Part shown: positions 1-10,177 of the stretch, one piece after another | Numbering within the stretch: position 1 is the stretch's first letter | Layout of the letters: every line of letters begins with the position of its first letter | DNA from: Spisula solida | Taxonomy: Eukaryota > Mollusca > Bivalvia > Venerida > Mactridae | Length of the DNA: 64,000 nucleotides | NCBI GenBank assembly: GCA_947247005.1 | Contig: OX365953.1 | Location: 5,151,001-5,215,000 of the forward strand | Direction: 5' to 3' | Translations under genes and position numbers: made by a program | Notes under the pieces: generated by a model | The model's database searches: none | Told to the model about the DNA's origin: nothing | Seen by the model: the letters and a program-made list of their open reading frames with translations, nothing else

Positions 1-109
1 ATATTATATAATAGGCTATGCAACTGATACGTACATGTACATTAGAGTTCTAGTTTGGAATGGTACCAATGATGGTAATATTATTGATATTCATTTATTT
101 TGAAAGGAT

Positions 110-1057
110 ATGTTTTCCACTAGAAGAGATTTTATAGGAAGGTTACACGAGGGACTCACAACTGCCTACACAACGAAGGGAGACAAACATAAGTTTATCC
201 GGGAAGTTGATGGCCCTACCATTCTTACCGTCAGAACACATCACTCCCGCGTTTCAGCAACTGAAGAGTCAGGCGGAGAAAATGAGGTAAGTTCAGTATA
301 ACGACAACACCTGGGTACATGGACATACAAAGTATGTGGACATCAGACAACTGGAGTGGATTCAGAGAAACATTGTGACCAACGGTAATTAGTTTTTGAA
401 ATACAAAATGTATAGCTGTCATTATTGTCACGCTGATGAAGTGACCAGTTTAAGTTGCAGTTAATTTATTATTTGCATAGGCTTGTATTTATTTTGAAAT
501 GTGTATCATTGTTGCTGTGTAAAGTCGTTTTTGCAATGACAAAATATGCAAATAAACACGATTATATTCCATTATTGTAAAATAGAGACAAAGTAATTAT
601 TTTACGATAGCAATCGGGTTTCGAACCTATGTCTTCAGCTCATCAAGTGGAATACTTATTAATCACAATACTGTCGCATGTATATTTTGTGTTCATTGTT
701 GACAAGACTTATATCCATTCACTATTTTCATACCACTCATAATCTTCTGTATTTTCAGGTTTACATCGAAGGTCTAGTATCAGGGCCGGTAGGGCAGATC
801 TACCCTACAACGTCCTTCTCTCAATGCTGTGCTGCGAGGCTCAGACGGTTGATCTTCAAATCCACTTGGTGTTGGAAAATCTTCTTACGAGGCTACATAG
901 GAAGAAATACGCCAGCATTCATGGTCAATTGTTCTGTGCGTAGGATAGGTATGACGACGACGAACTAACAACAACGCAGCTGCTGAGAGTCGCGTACATG
1001 ATCACCGGTCTTGCACCGACAACTACAGCAGATCGAGTGCACGGGGATCGTTCGTGA
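110..1057 (+). pseudogene. MULE (Mutator-like) transposase, C-terminal part, degenerate
   Basis: Two exon-like blocks encode the C-terminal half of a Mutator-like element (MULE) transposase of the type common in invertebrates. The first block (about 110-384) reads GLTTAYTTKGDKHKFIR and then, after a one-base frameshift near 203, LMALPFLPSEHITPAFQQLK, a typical MULE segment. It continues through a stop near 294 to an NTWVHG...TN region and a GT donor at 385. The second block starts after TTTTCAG at 759 and reads RAGRADLPYN, then a helical segment ending HRKKYASIHGQLFCA, a TAG where a Trp is expected, and RYDDDELTTTQLLRVAYM, to a TGA at 1055-1057. The frameshift and two stops make it a pseudogene. 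Family assignment is from remembered MULE C-termini; the catalytic DDE region is not in this piece. Confidence 0.6.
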
Positions 1058-1346
1058 CGGGGGTAGTGTGACTGTAAAATGTTTTGTGAAGTGTAAATAT
1101 ACGCATTTGAAAAAACTAAACTTGAACGCTCTGACAGGTGGATTTTAGAACAATTTACATTTTAATATGTATGTTATAACAAAACTCTGCTGAATCTTAT
1201 AAAAACGTAATTAAATCCGTCCAAAGACGAAAACAATTTCCTGTCGACATGATTAATTTAACACTCTTCTTTATACGAAATATGTTCACCCATATGCATT
1301 ACTTGTGGTCGTGCTGGATTTGGCAATTTCAAATTTAACAAGCAAA

Positions 1347-1623
1347 ATCCCCTTATTGCCCCCTATCTACATATCAAGTTTCATAAACCTAGCTTGGAAA
1401 CTGCTTGAGTTATGGCAGGATCCAGATTTGGGCATATTTTCACTCTTTCTGTTGCCATAGACGTGCATAATCCCTTTATTGCCCCCTATCCACATACCAA
1501 GTTTCAGAAACCCAGCTTGGAAACTGTTTGAGTTATGTCAGGATCCAGATTGTTTGACGGACGGGACGGGACGGGACGGGACGGGACGGGACGGGACTGA
1601 CTGACTGACGGACTGACGGACGG
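1347..1623. repeat. Two-unit dispersed repeat ending in GACGG microsatellite
   Basis: Two related units (about 1347-1430 and 1470-1550) share 'ttattgccccctat', 'cttggaaactg' and 'ggatccagat'. They run into a (GACGG/ACGGG)n and GACT/GACGG simple repeat at about 1553-1623. A tandem unit followed by GACGG repeats recurs elsewhere in this window (20.3-21.0 kb, 21.2-21.7 kb). Nothing coding is seen here. Confidence 0.6.
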
Positions 1624-1741
1624 CAAACCTATAGTCCCCTCCGGTCAAAAACCGGTAGGGAACTAAAAAGGAATTCTCCTATACAAGATTGGACCCTTTG
1701 GAAATCAAAATATCAAAATTAAACGTCACCCTGAGGACATT

Positions 1742-1966
1742 TTGCTTTTTACAAAACAACAGCTATATCGCTTTTCTAATGATAATTCGCCAGTTACGAC
1801 AACCGATAATCTAGTCGGGGAGGCCGAGGGGGTGGCAAAAGACAATTTGAGTGAACAATTAACAGATATGAATGCGACGACTATTTGTGACAAAGACGAG
1901 GACGAATTGAAAGGACCGGGACGCACTTTGTCTCAAAACTTGTTGGCTGAGGAATCAATAAATTAG
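1742..1966 (+). other. Unassigned 74-codon ORF, possible coding relic
   Basis: An open frame with an acidic, non-repetitive composition (for example NLSEQLTDMNATTICDKDED) lies between the two MULE fragments on the same strand. The frame is open upstream of the Met as well. I do not recognise a domain. It could be a piece of the same mobile element or a chance ORF. Confidence 0.2.
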
Positions 1967-2621
1967 GTTCTATCAAGTACATGTCATCAACGAATGTCTT
2001 TGTTGAGATGGCAATATAGGAATCTAAACGATTAGTTTCTATAAATCCTAAAGAAACATGCAGTTGTCCGTCGGCAGGTACTTGTTATCATTTGTTAGCA
2101 GTAAAACAATCACTCACTTTAATGCACACAAATAATAAGGTAAACAATTAAATTTCCATTCATTTCAGGAGTCAAAAACATGGCATTAATAGAGCACTCA
2201 AAGAAGCAACTGTTGGTGAAAATCTCCTGATGGGTAATAACATATACTGCAAGGGATCTAGGTTGAAAATCCCAATTGAAGAAAGTGACATTGACACTCA
2301 GTTGCTACTCAGATTCTTTGATTTGCTTATTTTTTTAATTGTGTTTGGAATAATGATCTCAATTTAATATATGTCAATTGAGCTTGTAGTGGCCTATCCT
2401 CGTCAGTCTCTTATATTGCAAATAAAGAACATATTTAACAACAATATTATGTAAAAAAACGTATGTTTTTATTTCCAGGGGTGTTATTCTATACGGATCT
2501 TACTTAAGATAAGGACAGCCAATCAATCAGATCACTACATATATTAAAACAGGCGATATGATCTCCCATTAAATAAGATCAATATTGAATACCACACCAG
2601 GTAAGGTGAAGTCAGCAGAGA

Positions 2622-3147
2622 ATGCATTTCACCATCCGGTCAGATTGTTCGGGAGTCACCAACCTCCAGGCGAAAACAGTAAATTTACTTAGGACTGCTA
2701 ACCGCCATCGCCACGCTATGAGTTCTACTGACCCAAAGCCTGATGAACTTGAATTTGAGGTAGGTTTCCAATTAACAACTTGTTAATATACAGTATAGCA
2801 AGACATAACATATTGTCGATTATTATTTATTAGATTATTAAAACAAATATTATGATTTGAAATATATGTTGAGCTTGACATGTGCGTAAAATAAACACCA
2901 TAAATTAATATTTTGCAATTAATTTCGGATTGATATGGACTTCATCAACGCTGACATGTTCTTGCTGAAAGACATGAGAGTAGGGGGTGTGCGTCATCAG
3001 ATGTTCGCCACCCCTGAGCAGCTGGTGCATCTCGTGAGAGCGCGTCACTGGTTCAAAGATGAGACTTTTAAGGTTGTCAGCCATAGCTTTCTACTTGCTT
3101 GCTTTAGCAACCTATACCGCTTTCGTGGAAATAAGTCAACCCTTTAA
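2622..3147 (+). pseudogene. MULE transposase, N-terminal/catalytic-start fragment
   Basis: A block ending at 2759 reads LLRTANRHRHAMSSTDPKPD followed by ELEFE and a GTAGGT donor at 2760. The next block (about 2930-3075) reads ADMFLLKDMRVGGVRHQMFA, then TPEQLVHLVRARHWFKDETF and KVV. The pattern 'RH..FAT..QL..L..A..W..D.TFKVV' is the start of the MULE transposase domain, with the Asp of HWFKDETF in the position of the first catalytic acid. The frame then runs into unrelated codons and a stop. This N-terminal piece lies downstream of the C-terminal piece at 110-1057 on the same strand, so the two are separate or shuffled copies. A clean acceptor for the second block is not obvious. Confidence 0.5.
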
Positions 3148-3170
3148 AGGGAAGTAATAAGGAAATTGTA

Positions 3171-3459
3171 CGAAAATTAACTCATAAGTAATTAAACAAG
3201 AGAAGTCCAATTGTTTGGAAAAGGGGGAATGACAGCAGCCCAACCGAACACAAACTTATTGGACAATTCAACCGGACGTCTGTATAGTGTGTTTAGGAGG
3301 AAACGACATACAATCAAAGAGTAATCCTGCATCAATCGCGAGAGATTTTGAGTTGATTATGAACACCATAGGACACAATGGAAGTTTTGTTTATTTTGTC
3401 AACATAAGTGAGAGGGGAAGATTTGTAAAATACTTTAAATTGACTAAGAGATGCTTTAA
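3171..3459 (+). pseudogene. SGNH-hydrolase-like ORF, copy A, 5' part
   Basis: This encodes VCLGGNDIQSKSNPASIARD, then FELIMNTIGHNGSFVYFVNI and SERGRFVKYFKLTKRCF. The G-G-N-D-I matches block III (GxND) of SGNH/GDSL esterases and is followed by a parallel-strand pattern (FVYFVNI). The frame is cut at 3459 by a TTAA-flanked insertion, and the 3' part resumes at 5506. Compared with copies B and C, about 20 bases are missing near 3263. The 5' end with the nucleophile Ser block is not visible. The junction ATTGACTAAGAGATGC (3440-3455) is the uninserted version of the site that holds a MITE in copies B and C. Confidence 0.5.
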
Positions 3460-5505
3460 GGTGAGTCCCAACTCTTCATTACATAGGCGGATCCAAGGGG
3501 GGGGGGGGGGGCGGACCCGGCGTACGCCCCCCCTAAAATCGCCGGAGCCTAGGTAATTTAATCATAGATTGGATGTAAGAACAATATTGATTTGCAATTT
3601 TTGCAGCTGACGAATTCCGTGGTTATAGTTAAAGTCACGATGCAGAAAGCCACTGGTCTCCCTAGTCGCTGGATCCCAAGTATTTCACATTTCCTCTTAA
3701 ACAAAACTGAAGCCCTGGAGTTCGCAGAGTATGCTGCTCAGATAGACATTGCATTTTTTCTTCGTGACGAATTTACAGAAGCTATATATATATATCAGTG
3801 AATATTATCCAGTCGATAATCGTTAGTCCTGGCTATGCTGCTCATATAAACAAAGAATTTTCTTGCTCGCTTCGCTCGCTGTAGAACTACGTAAATTCAA
3901 TGAAAGCCGCCAAGTTTTGATTTACCAATGAGTTGGTTTGGTATGCTGCTCAGATAAACACTGATTGTTTTTTCTAATTCTTACAATTACTACATCAGTG
4001 AATATAACCAAGTAATAAGGATGTGGTGTTTGCTGCTGAAATAGATAATTGCATTTTTTCTTGCTCGCTGCGCTCGCACAACCTCTATCAGTTAATTTTG
4101 TCAAGTAGGGAATGAGTATGAGGGATATGCTGCTCAAATAATTAATTCATATATTCTTGCTCATCTTGCTCTCACATTAACTTAATCAATGAATATTTTA
4201 AGATAAAGAACGAAATTGTGTGGAATGCTTCTCAGAGATACAGTTTTTTCTTGCATTTTCTTGGGGGGGGGGGGGGGGTATCAATACATGAATGAACGCC
4301 CCCCCCCCCCTAACGCCAAATCCTGGATCCGCCCCTGTCATTTGAGTGGAAGTTTAGAAACCATGATGAAACAGTACGAAAAATTAAAAATGGATTCGTC
4401 AGCATGTTCTCATGTCTTAAAATCGCGAATTTACTGTATGGTTATTACTATATTATACTATAATGTGCTTGCAGAATAAAGCTATAGCTGCAATTGTATG
4501 TACCATTTATTCAAAACGTTGAAACACCAACACTCGCGAATACTAGCTACAATTACCTTACAGTAATAACACATATTATATCACTAAAGCATGATGATCT
4601 GCATCACTATATATTTCAACATCTGTATACATGTACGTACTAACAAATGCAACATTATGTATCATTAATAAACTTCTCCGACTGTATTTGATTAAACTGT
4701 TTGCCATATTATGTATTGTGACCTCATGGGCCTTATGGCCTACGGGTAACTTGTAAATAAACTTGTTCAAACTTGTTCAAACTTATTTGAAACGTTTTTT
4801 AATGCACCCACACAAAATTGTATCCAAGTTTTATATTTGTTTAGCAAGCATCCCGACCACATTTAAGGAAGGCTCTTTGCATTTATTTCGTAAGAATATA
4901 GACTAGCTAAGGCGGCAAACGAGCATATAGCTAAAACTGGGCTCATCTTTAAATATACACATTTTTTTCAAAAACAAATTATCGCGAAAACTGGATACAA
5001 CGTATTCAAAACGTTGATGTATTTTGTAAACTCTCCTGGTTTTCCACATTTACGAAATCACTAAACTGTCAATAAAATAAATCTAGCCGAGCAACTGCCA
5101 TGAAACTTGGGATACAACTTCTATAATAGTTACACTACTGGCTGCATGTACGAAAACAGTATGTTGTTCAACTATTTCTTTCGTTTAACTTAAAAATGAA
5201 AAATCTCTTATTTTAAAATATCATTTAAAAATACATATAACATGCATATTCTAAAACAAACATTATCGTGATTCCGTATATACGAAAATTCGTGCATGGC
5301 AAGTTTCATGAAATGAATTGTCAAACTTTTTCGGTGAAATGTAAATACCAGTTTTAGGGGGGGTTCCCAAAATCTAAATATATCTTAAAGACTAGCCGAG
5401 CAAAACTGTTATGGGTTTGCACAATCACTATCATGGGTCTGTTCTTCATAAAAATCAGGTGTTTGATACTTCTTGTACAGAAAAATTTAAGAGTTTGGAA
5501 TCACA
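3460..5505. mobile_element. 2.05 kb TTAA-flanked DNA transposon, non-autonomous
   Basis: The SGNH-like copy A is interrupted exactly between TTAA (3456-3459) and TTAA (5506-5509). Copies B and C have a single TTAA at this point. The ends form an imperfect inverted repeat: GGTGAGTCCCAACTCTT at the left against TGTGATTCCAAACTCTT at the right read on the other strand, 14 of 17 matching. TTAA duplication is typical of piggyBac and Kolobok elements. No transposase is visible inside; it carries a nested hAT-like element (3484-4337). A splice-donor reading of AAG|GTGAGT at the left edge was considered, but the matching TIR and duplicated TTAA favour transposition. Confidence 0.6.
3484..4337. mobile_element. 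Nested hAT-like MITE with internal tandem repeat and poly-G/poly-C ends
   Basis: The left end 'taggcggatcca' and the right end 'ctggatccgcccctg' are inverted copies of a CAGGGGCGGATCCAGG-type terminus like those of hAT elements. Flanks TCATTACA and TCATTTGA match at 6 of 8 positions, a decayed 8 bp duplication. A G tract follows the left end (about 3496-3511). A G tract and a C tract lie near the right end (about 4261-4310). Between about 3720 and 4250 lie about five degenerate units of roughly 105 bp, each with 'tatgctgctcagat' and most with 'tttttcttgctcgct'. No transposase is seen. Confidence 0.5.
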
Positions 5506-5830
5506 TTAACGCTCAGAGAAAAAAGGTCAATAAGTTATTGAGTAGTCACGTGTCAATCATAAAACTCAATGACATAAGATTAAATAAGGACTATGAGAAA
5601 GACTTGTCCATTTTAATGAAAATGGGACACGGAAGTTTTTCACACCGTTCTAAAATGTTTGTGATTTGAAATAAACATTTAAACCTAATAATTATTGTGT
5701 TATTGTTATACTCATATACACTAAAATTAGTTTATTTTAACTGTAAGTATGAACAGTAAACTATCAATAATAAGACCATCCTTCAAAAGTAGTCATTGAA
5801 TTGTATTTGTGGTATTGTATTAATAATTAA
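5506..5830 (+). pseudogene. SGNH-hydrolase-like ORF, copy A, 3' part
   Basis: This resumes the interrupted copy A: NAQRKKVNKLLSSHVSIIK, then NDIRLNKDYEKD. A one-base loss follows relative to copies B and C ('gacttgtcc' against 'gactgtgtcc'), which destroys the D-C-V-H motif seen there. The 3' flank (about 5669-5830) is shared with copies B and C, including 'aataattattgtgttattg'. It is clearly more diverged from B and C than those are from each other. Confidence 0.5.
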
Positions 5831-5851
5831 TATTCAAGAGTAAACCATGGT

Positions 5852-6676
5852 TTAATTAAGGACATTGTGCGAAAATTAACTCATAAGTAATTAAACAAGA
5901 CAAGTCAAATTCTTTGGAAAAGGGGGAATGACAGCAGCCCAACCGAACACAAACTTATTGAACAGTTTGTTGGATTTCAACCTGGACGTCTGTATAGTGT
6001 GTTTAGGAGGAAACGACATACAATCAAAGAGTAATCCTGCATCAATCGTGAGAGATTTTGAGTTGATTATGAACACCATAGGACACAATGGAAGTTTTGT
6101 TTATTTTGTCAACATAAGTGAGAGGGGAAGATTTGTAAAATACTTTAAATTGACTAATGCTAGGGTCACAAAGCTCGTACGATATCCGTACGAATTTATG
6201 AACTCGTACGAGTTCATTATTTTGAAATCCTAACGGTTTTTGTGTGTTCGTAGCGTCTGGTCACAACTCGTACGGACCACGAACGATCTATAGAGATGCA
6301 CTGGAAAGATATCCGTACGATGCTCGTACGAGTTAAGAAAATCCGTACGATGCTCGTACGAGTTAAGAAAATCCGTACGATGCTCGTACGAGTCTTCGGT
6401 GTCCGTCCGGGCTCCGTACGGACGCCGTGCGAGTTTACCAAAATCAACTCGTACGGACATCGTAAGGAGCTCGTAGGGCAAATGTGACCTTAGCATAAGA
6501 GATGCTTTAACGCTCAGAGAAAAAAGGTCAATAAGTTATTGAGTAGTCACGTGTCCATCATAAGACCCAATGACATACGATTAAATAAGGACTATGAGAA
6601 AGACTGTGTCCATTTTAATGAAAATGGGACACGAAAGTTTTTCACGCCGTACGAAAATGTTTGTAGTTTGAAATAA
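5852..6676 (+). pseudogene. SGNH-hydrolase-like ORF, copy B, split by a MITE
   Basis: The first part (to 6157) includes FGKGGMTAAQPNTNLLNSLL, DFNLDVCIVCLGGNDIQS and VYFVNISERGRF. After the MITE the frame resumes at 6499 with RCFNAQRKKVNKLLSSHV, then DYEKDCVHFNENGTRKF, and stops at 6674-6676. G-G-N-D-I (block III) and D-C-V-H (block V, catalytic Asp/His) are the SGNH/GDSL hallmarks. The GDS nucleophile block should lie upstream and is not seen, so this is a fragment. Read without the MITE, the frame is intact from 5928 to the stop. Similar SGNH domains are known as passengers in some retroelements; no such element is visible around it, so its origin is open. Confidence 0.55.
6158..6495. mobile_element. 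338 bp CGTACG-rich MITE with TAA target duplication (copy B)
   Basis: Ends TGCTAGGGTCACA and TGTGACCTTAGCA are inverted repeats. TAA precedes (6155-6157) and follows (6496-6498), while copy A of the host ORF shows a single TAA at the same place. A 3 bp TWA duplication fits PIF/Harbinger. Inside, a 30 bp unit built on 'ctcgtacgagttaagaaaat' is repeated about three times (6313-6400). The element holds about 12 CGTACG palindromes. It carries no transposase. Confidence 0.75.
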
Positions 6677-6851
6677 ACATTTAAAAGTAATAATTATTGT
6701 GTTATTGTTATACTTATATACACTAAAATTAGTTTATTGTAACTGTAAGTATGTACAGTAAACCCTCAATAATAAGACCATCCTTGAAAAGTAGTCATTG
6801 AATTGTATTTGTGGTATTGTATTAATAATTAATATTCAAGAGTAAACCATG

Positions 6852-7678
6852 GTTTAATTAAGGAAATTGTGCGAAAATTAACTCATAAGTTATTAAACAA
6901 GACAAGTCGAATTCTTTGGAAAAGGGGGAATGACAGCAGCCCAACCGAACACAAACTTATTGAACAGTTTGTTGGATTTCAACCTGGACGTCTGTATAGT
7001 GTGTTTAGGAGGAAACGACATACAATCAAAGAGTAATCCTGCATCAATCGCGAGAGATTTTGAGTTGATTATGAACACCATAGGACACAATGGAAGTTTT
7101 GTTTATTTTGTCAACATAAGTGAGAGGGGAAGATTTGTAAAATACTTTAAATTGACTAATGCTAGGGTCACAAAGCTCGTACGATATCCGTACGAATTTA
7201 TGAACTCGTACGAGTTCATTATTTTGAAATCCTAACGGTTTTTGTGTGTTCGTAGCGTCTGGTCACAACTCGTACGGACCACGAACGATCTATAGAGATG
7301 CACTGGAAAGATATCCGTACGATGCTCGTACGAGTTAAGAAAATCCGTACGATGCTCGTACGAGTTAAGAAAATCCGTACGATGCTCGTACGAGTCTTCG
7401 GTGTCCGTCCGGGCTCCGTACGGACGCCGTGCGAGTTTACCAAAATCAACTCGTACGGACATCGTAAGGAGCTCGTAGGGCAAATGTGACCTTAGCATAA
7501 GAGATGCTTTAACGCTCAGAGAAAAAAGGTCAATAAGTTATTGAGTAGTCACGTGTCCATCATAAGACCCAATGACATACGATTAAATAAGGACTATGAG
7601 AAAGACTGTGTCCATTTTAATGAAAATGGGACACGAAAGTTTTTCACGCCGTACGAAAATGTTTGTAGTTTGAAATAA
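6852..7678 (+). pseudogene. SGNH-hydrolase-like ORF, copy C, split by the same MITE
   Basis: Nearly identical to copy B, with the same G-G-N-D-I and D-C-V-H motifs and stop (7676-7678). The first part reads DVCIVCLGGNDIQSKSNPAS with IARD where copy B has IVRD. The MITE at 7160-7497 interrupts it at the identical base. The ORF is non-functional unless the insert is removed. It is best explained as a segmental tandem duplicate of copy B. Confidence 0.55.
7160..7497. mobile_element. 338 bp CGTACG-rich MITE (copy C)
   Basis: Second copy of the MITE at 6158-6495 with the same ends, internal repeats and flanking TAA triplets (7157-7159, 7498-7500). It was carried here by the 1002 bp tandem duplication rather than by independent insertion. 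Confidence 0.75.
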
Positions 7679-7920
7679 ACATTTAAAAGTAATAATTATT
7701 GTGTTATTGTTATACTTATATACACTAAAATTAGTTTATTGTAACTGTAAGTATGTACAGTAAACCCTCAATAATAAGACCATCCTTGAAAAGTAGTCAT
7801 TGAATTGTATTTGTGGTATTGTATTAATAATTAATATTCAAGAGTAAACCATGGTCTTAAATTTGTAATGTGGTGACGGCGTCTCGGGGCATGGTGAATG
7901 AAAACAATCCAACATTTTTT

Positions 7921-8520
7921 TAATTAAAGGACCATAACCCAAGAAGGCCTAGGCTGATTTATCCTATAATTAGACTTGACCTAGATATTATGCCCATATA
8001 CACATTGTCACCAAGTTTGAAGATACTCAGATGAAGCCTCTTTGCACTAGAGAACAGACAAGGTCAATTTCACATTTATTTTGGTTATTATAGGACCATA
8101 ACCTAAAGAGGTCTATATCGATTTGGCCTATACTGTACCTTATAACAACTTGGCGTAAGTATTATGCTCATAAACATTGTCACCAAGACGATCGTTAAAA
8201 TGTCTAAACTAGAGCACTGACAAGTCCAATTTCACACTTTAGGTAATTAAAATACCATAACCCAATAAGGCCTAGGCCGATAATCGAACTTGGTCTACAT
8301 ATTATGCCCATAAGCTTTGTCACTAAGTTTGAAGATCGGATGAAATCTGTTTGAGTTAAACCACAGACAAGGCTAATTTCATACTTTTTCGGTAATTAAA
8401 GGACCATAACAAAATAAGGTCTAGGCCGATTTGGTCTATAATCTAGATATTATTCCCATAAGCATTGTCACCTTCAAGTTTGAAGACGATCAGATGAAAA
8501 GTGTAGAGTACAGACAAACT
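7921..8520. repeat. Four-unit degenerate tandem repeat, about 150-165 bp period
   Basis: Units begin with 'accataac' followed by 'aaggcctaggc'-like text near 7929, 8094, 8251 and 8402. Each contains 'attatgcccata' and 'ttgtcaccaagtttgaag'-like segments. Unit length and divergence are typical of old bivalve tandem arrays. No coding frame persists across units. Confidence 0.75.
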
Positions 8521-9069
8521 GCTGGACGCCACCGCCCGTTCGCCAAGCGTGTTCCCATAATACGTCCCGTTTTACAAACGGGCGTATAAAATGTTATTTA
8601 CATCAATTTGTGCAAAACCCTACATCGCATCATTGTAATGGAAACATTTATTAAGATGTGTACCCTTTTTTTCAATTTTCGCACAACGAAATCACCATGT
8701 GTCTAAATTTATACATAAATTCGGGCGAACGATTTTGCTTCAAATTGCACATGCAAGAAAAGTTTCCTCCAATTTCTTGTGCACGCACGGACTAACTTAT
8801 CGTTGTGTATGGAAACAAACCATCGAATTGCACGACTTTTTCGTGCACGTAACAATACGAGATTATACCATGTGGTGCACCTGTGTCATGCACCGTGCAA
8901 CCCGTGAGTATAACCATGTCTTCTTGTGTAAGTTTGCTCATGTGTGTAAATCTAAGAATTATTATTGTTTAGGAGACGAGCAATTCCAAAAATGTACAAG
9001 CATCTATAAAACTTTACCTGAGGAAACTTGAGGTTCAGTCAAAAATGAACCTATTAGAGTTGTGCGGTC

Positions 9070-9790
9070 CACAGGTTTTTGGCATGTGGATATGACCCCC
9101 TATGGTCAAAGAATGACATTAAAAGCAACTTACCGATATATTTACCAACTATCAATAGTCACAATCGTTTATTTACAAAAAATCGCCAATATTTACGAAA
9201 TGATCGGTGTCAACCAGAGGCTTGCTTAACGTCCGGCGACCTTCACATCTATTCCATTCTATTCAATGATTCAAGCGTCTGGCGACACGGACCAATAATG
9301 TAAACTTTGACAACATTGTGAGAGAACGACACAGAAAACTCGTCGTTTATTGACAGGTGGTAAATATGTCGGTAAGTTGCTTTTAATGTCATTCTTTGAC
9401 GATTCGGCGGCATAATATTGAATTTGTTCTACGATTTATTTAGTTTTATGTGAATTATCACATTGTCCGATACTCTTAGCAAGTCCGACCTGGCGAAATT
9501 GGTCGTTCATGTCATGTTTGGAAGGTTTATTATTTGTGAATATATGTTTTATTAGTGTTGTTATCTAGTATCAACCTTCCGTCGAAATAAAAACGTCAGT
9601 TTATGAAAATTGACTGGTAATTAATTGAGAAACGGACGTTCACCCAACCCCATGTATATTTTGGACCACTTTTGAGGGGTAGAGTGGGCAACCTTTCTAT
9701 GTTCTATAGAGATTTGGATTTTTTTATTTATTTTTTATGTTGGGTTGTAGAGGGGACCATGGGGTCATATCCACATGCCAAGCACCTGTG
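9070..9790. mobile_element. 721 bp TIR element with 8 bp target duplication GTGCGGTC
   Basis: The left end CACAGGTTTTTGGCATGTGG and the right end CCACATGCCAAGCACCTGTG are inverted repeats that continue inward through GATATGACCCC. GTGCGGTC flanks both sides (9062-9069, 9791-9798). The related flanking sequence on the opposite strand near 25.7 kb has a single GTGCGGTC with no insert, which is an empty site. An internal 40 bp inverted pair (9109-9150 against 9356-9405, 'aagcaacttaccgatatatt') lies inside. Eight-base duplications fit hAT or P/Merlin-type elements. No transposase is seen. Confidence 0.75.
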
Positions 9791-10177
9791 GTGCGGTCGA
9801 GGTTTGAATTTGAAAATGAACTGTGAAGTTTGAGTAAATGTAAGAGGGATTTTCTAAACATATTAACAAAATGAACAGTATTGTAAAGTAGTACCCAACC
9901 GTAACTACATAATACAATAAAGCTTACAGTACAGTAGTACCCGTGTATCACGTTCAGAAAGGAGTTGCACTCAATGCTCGGAATTACAGAAACAATCACC
10001 ATTATTCGCTATGTAAGTGAAACGATTAAATATTCGAATGAATTATCTCGAAAATTGTGTAGTCTCCAATTTTCATCAGTTTACAGTGGACATCGAACCA
10101 CGACGCATTAAATCTTACCATAAAGCGCACGGGTTTCTCGAGTATAGTCAACTTACTCCCTGTACTCAGTGTGGCAA

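Larger units (their letters stand above)
5850..7853 (+). repeat. Two tandem, nearly identical 1002 bp units (copies B and C)
   Basis: Sequence from about 5850 to 6851 is repeated at 6852-7853 with an exact 1002 bp offset across all landmarks. I noticed only a few substitutions (for example 'aaggacattg'/'aaggaaattg' and 'aatcgtgag'/'aatcgcgag'). Each unit holds an SGNH-like ORF, an inserted 338 bp MITE, and the common 3' flank. Because the MITE sits at the same base in both, the duplication happened after the MITE inserted. The boundaries are arbitrary within the tandem. Confidence 0.9.

Noticed and set aside
600..660. Minus-strand 'aggttcgaaacc' resembling a tRNA B box
   Set aside because: No A box, acceptor stem or anticodon arm could be matched around it.
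3456..5509. An intron in SGNH copy A (AAG|GTGAGT looks like a donor)
   Set aside because: There is no acceptor at the right edge, and both a TTAA duplication and a 14/17 inverted terminal match support a transposon.
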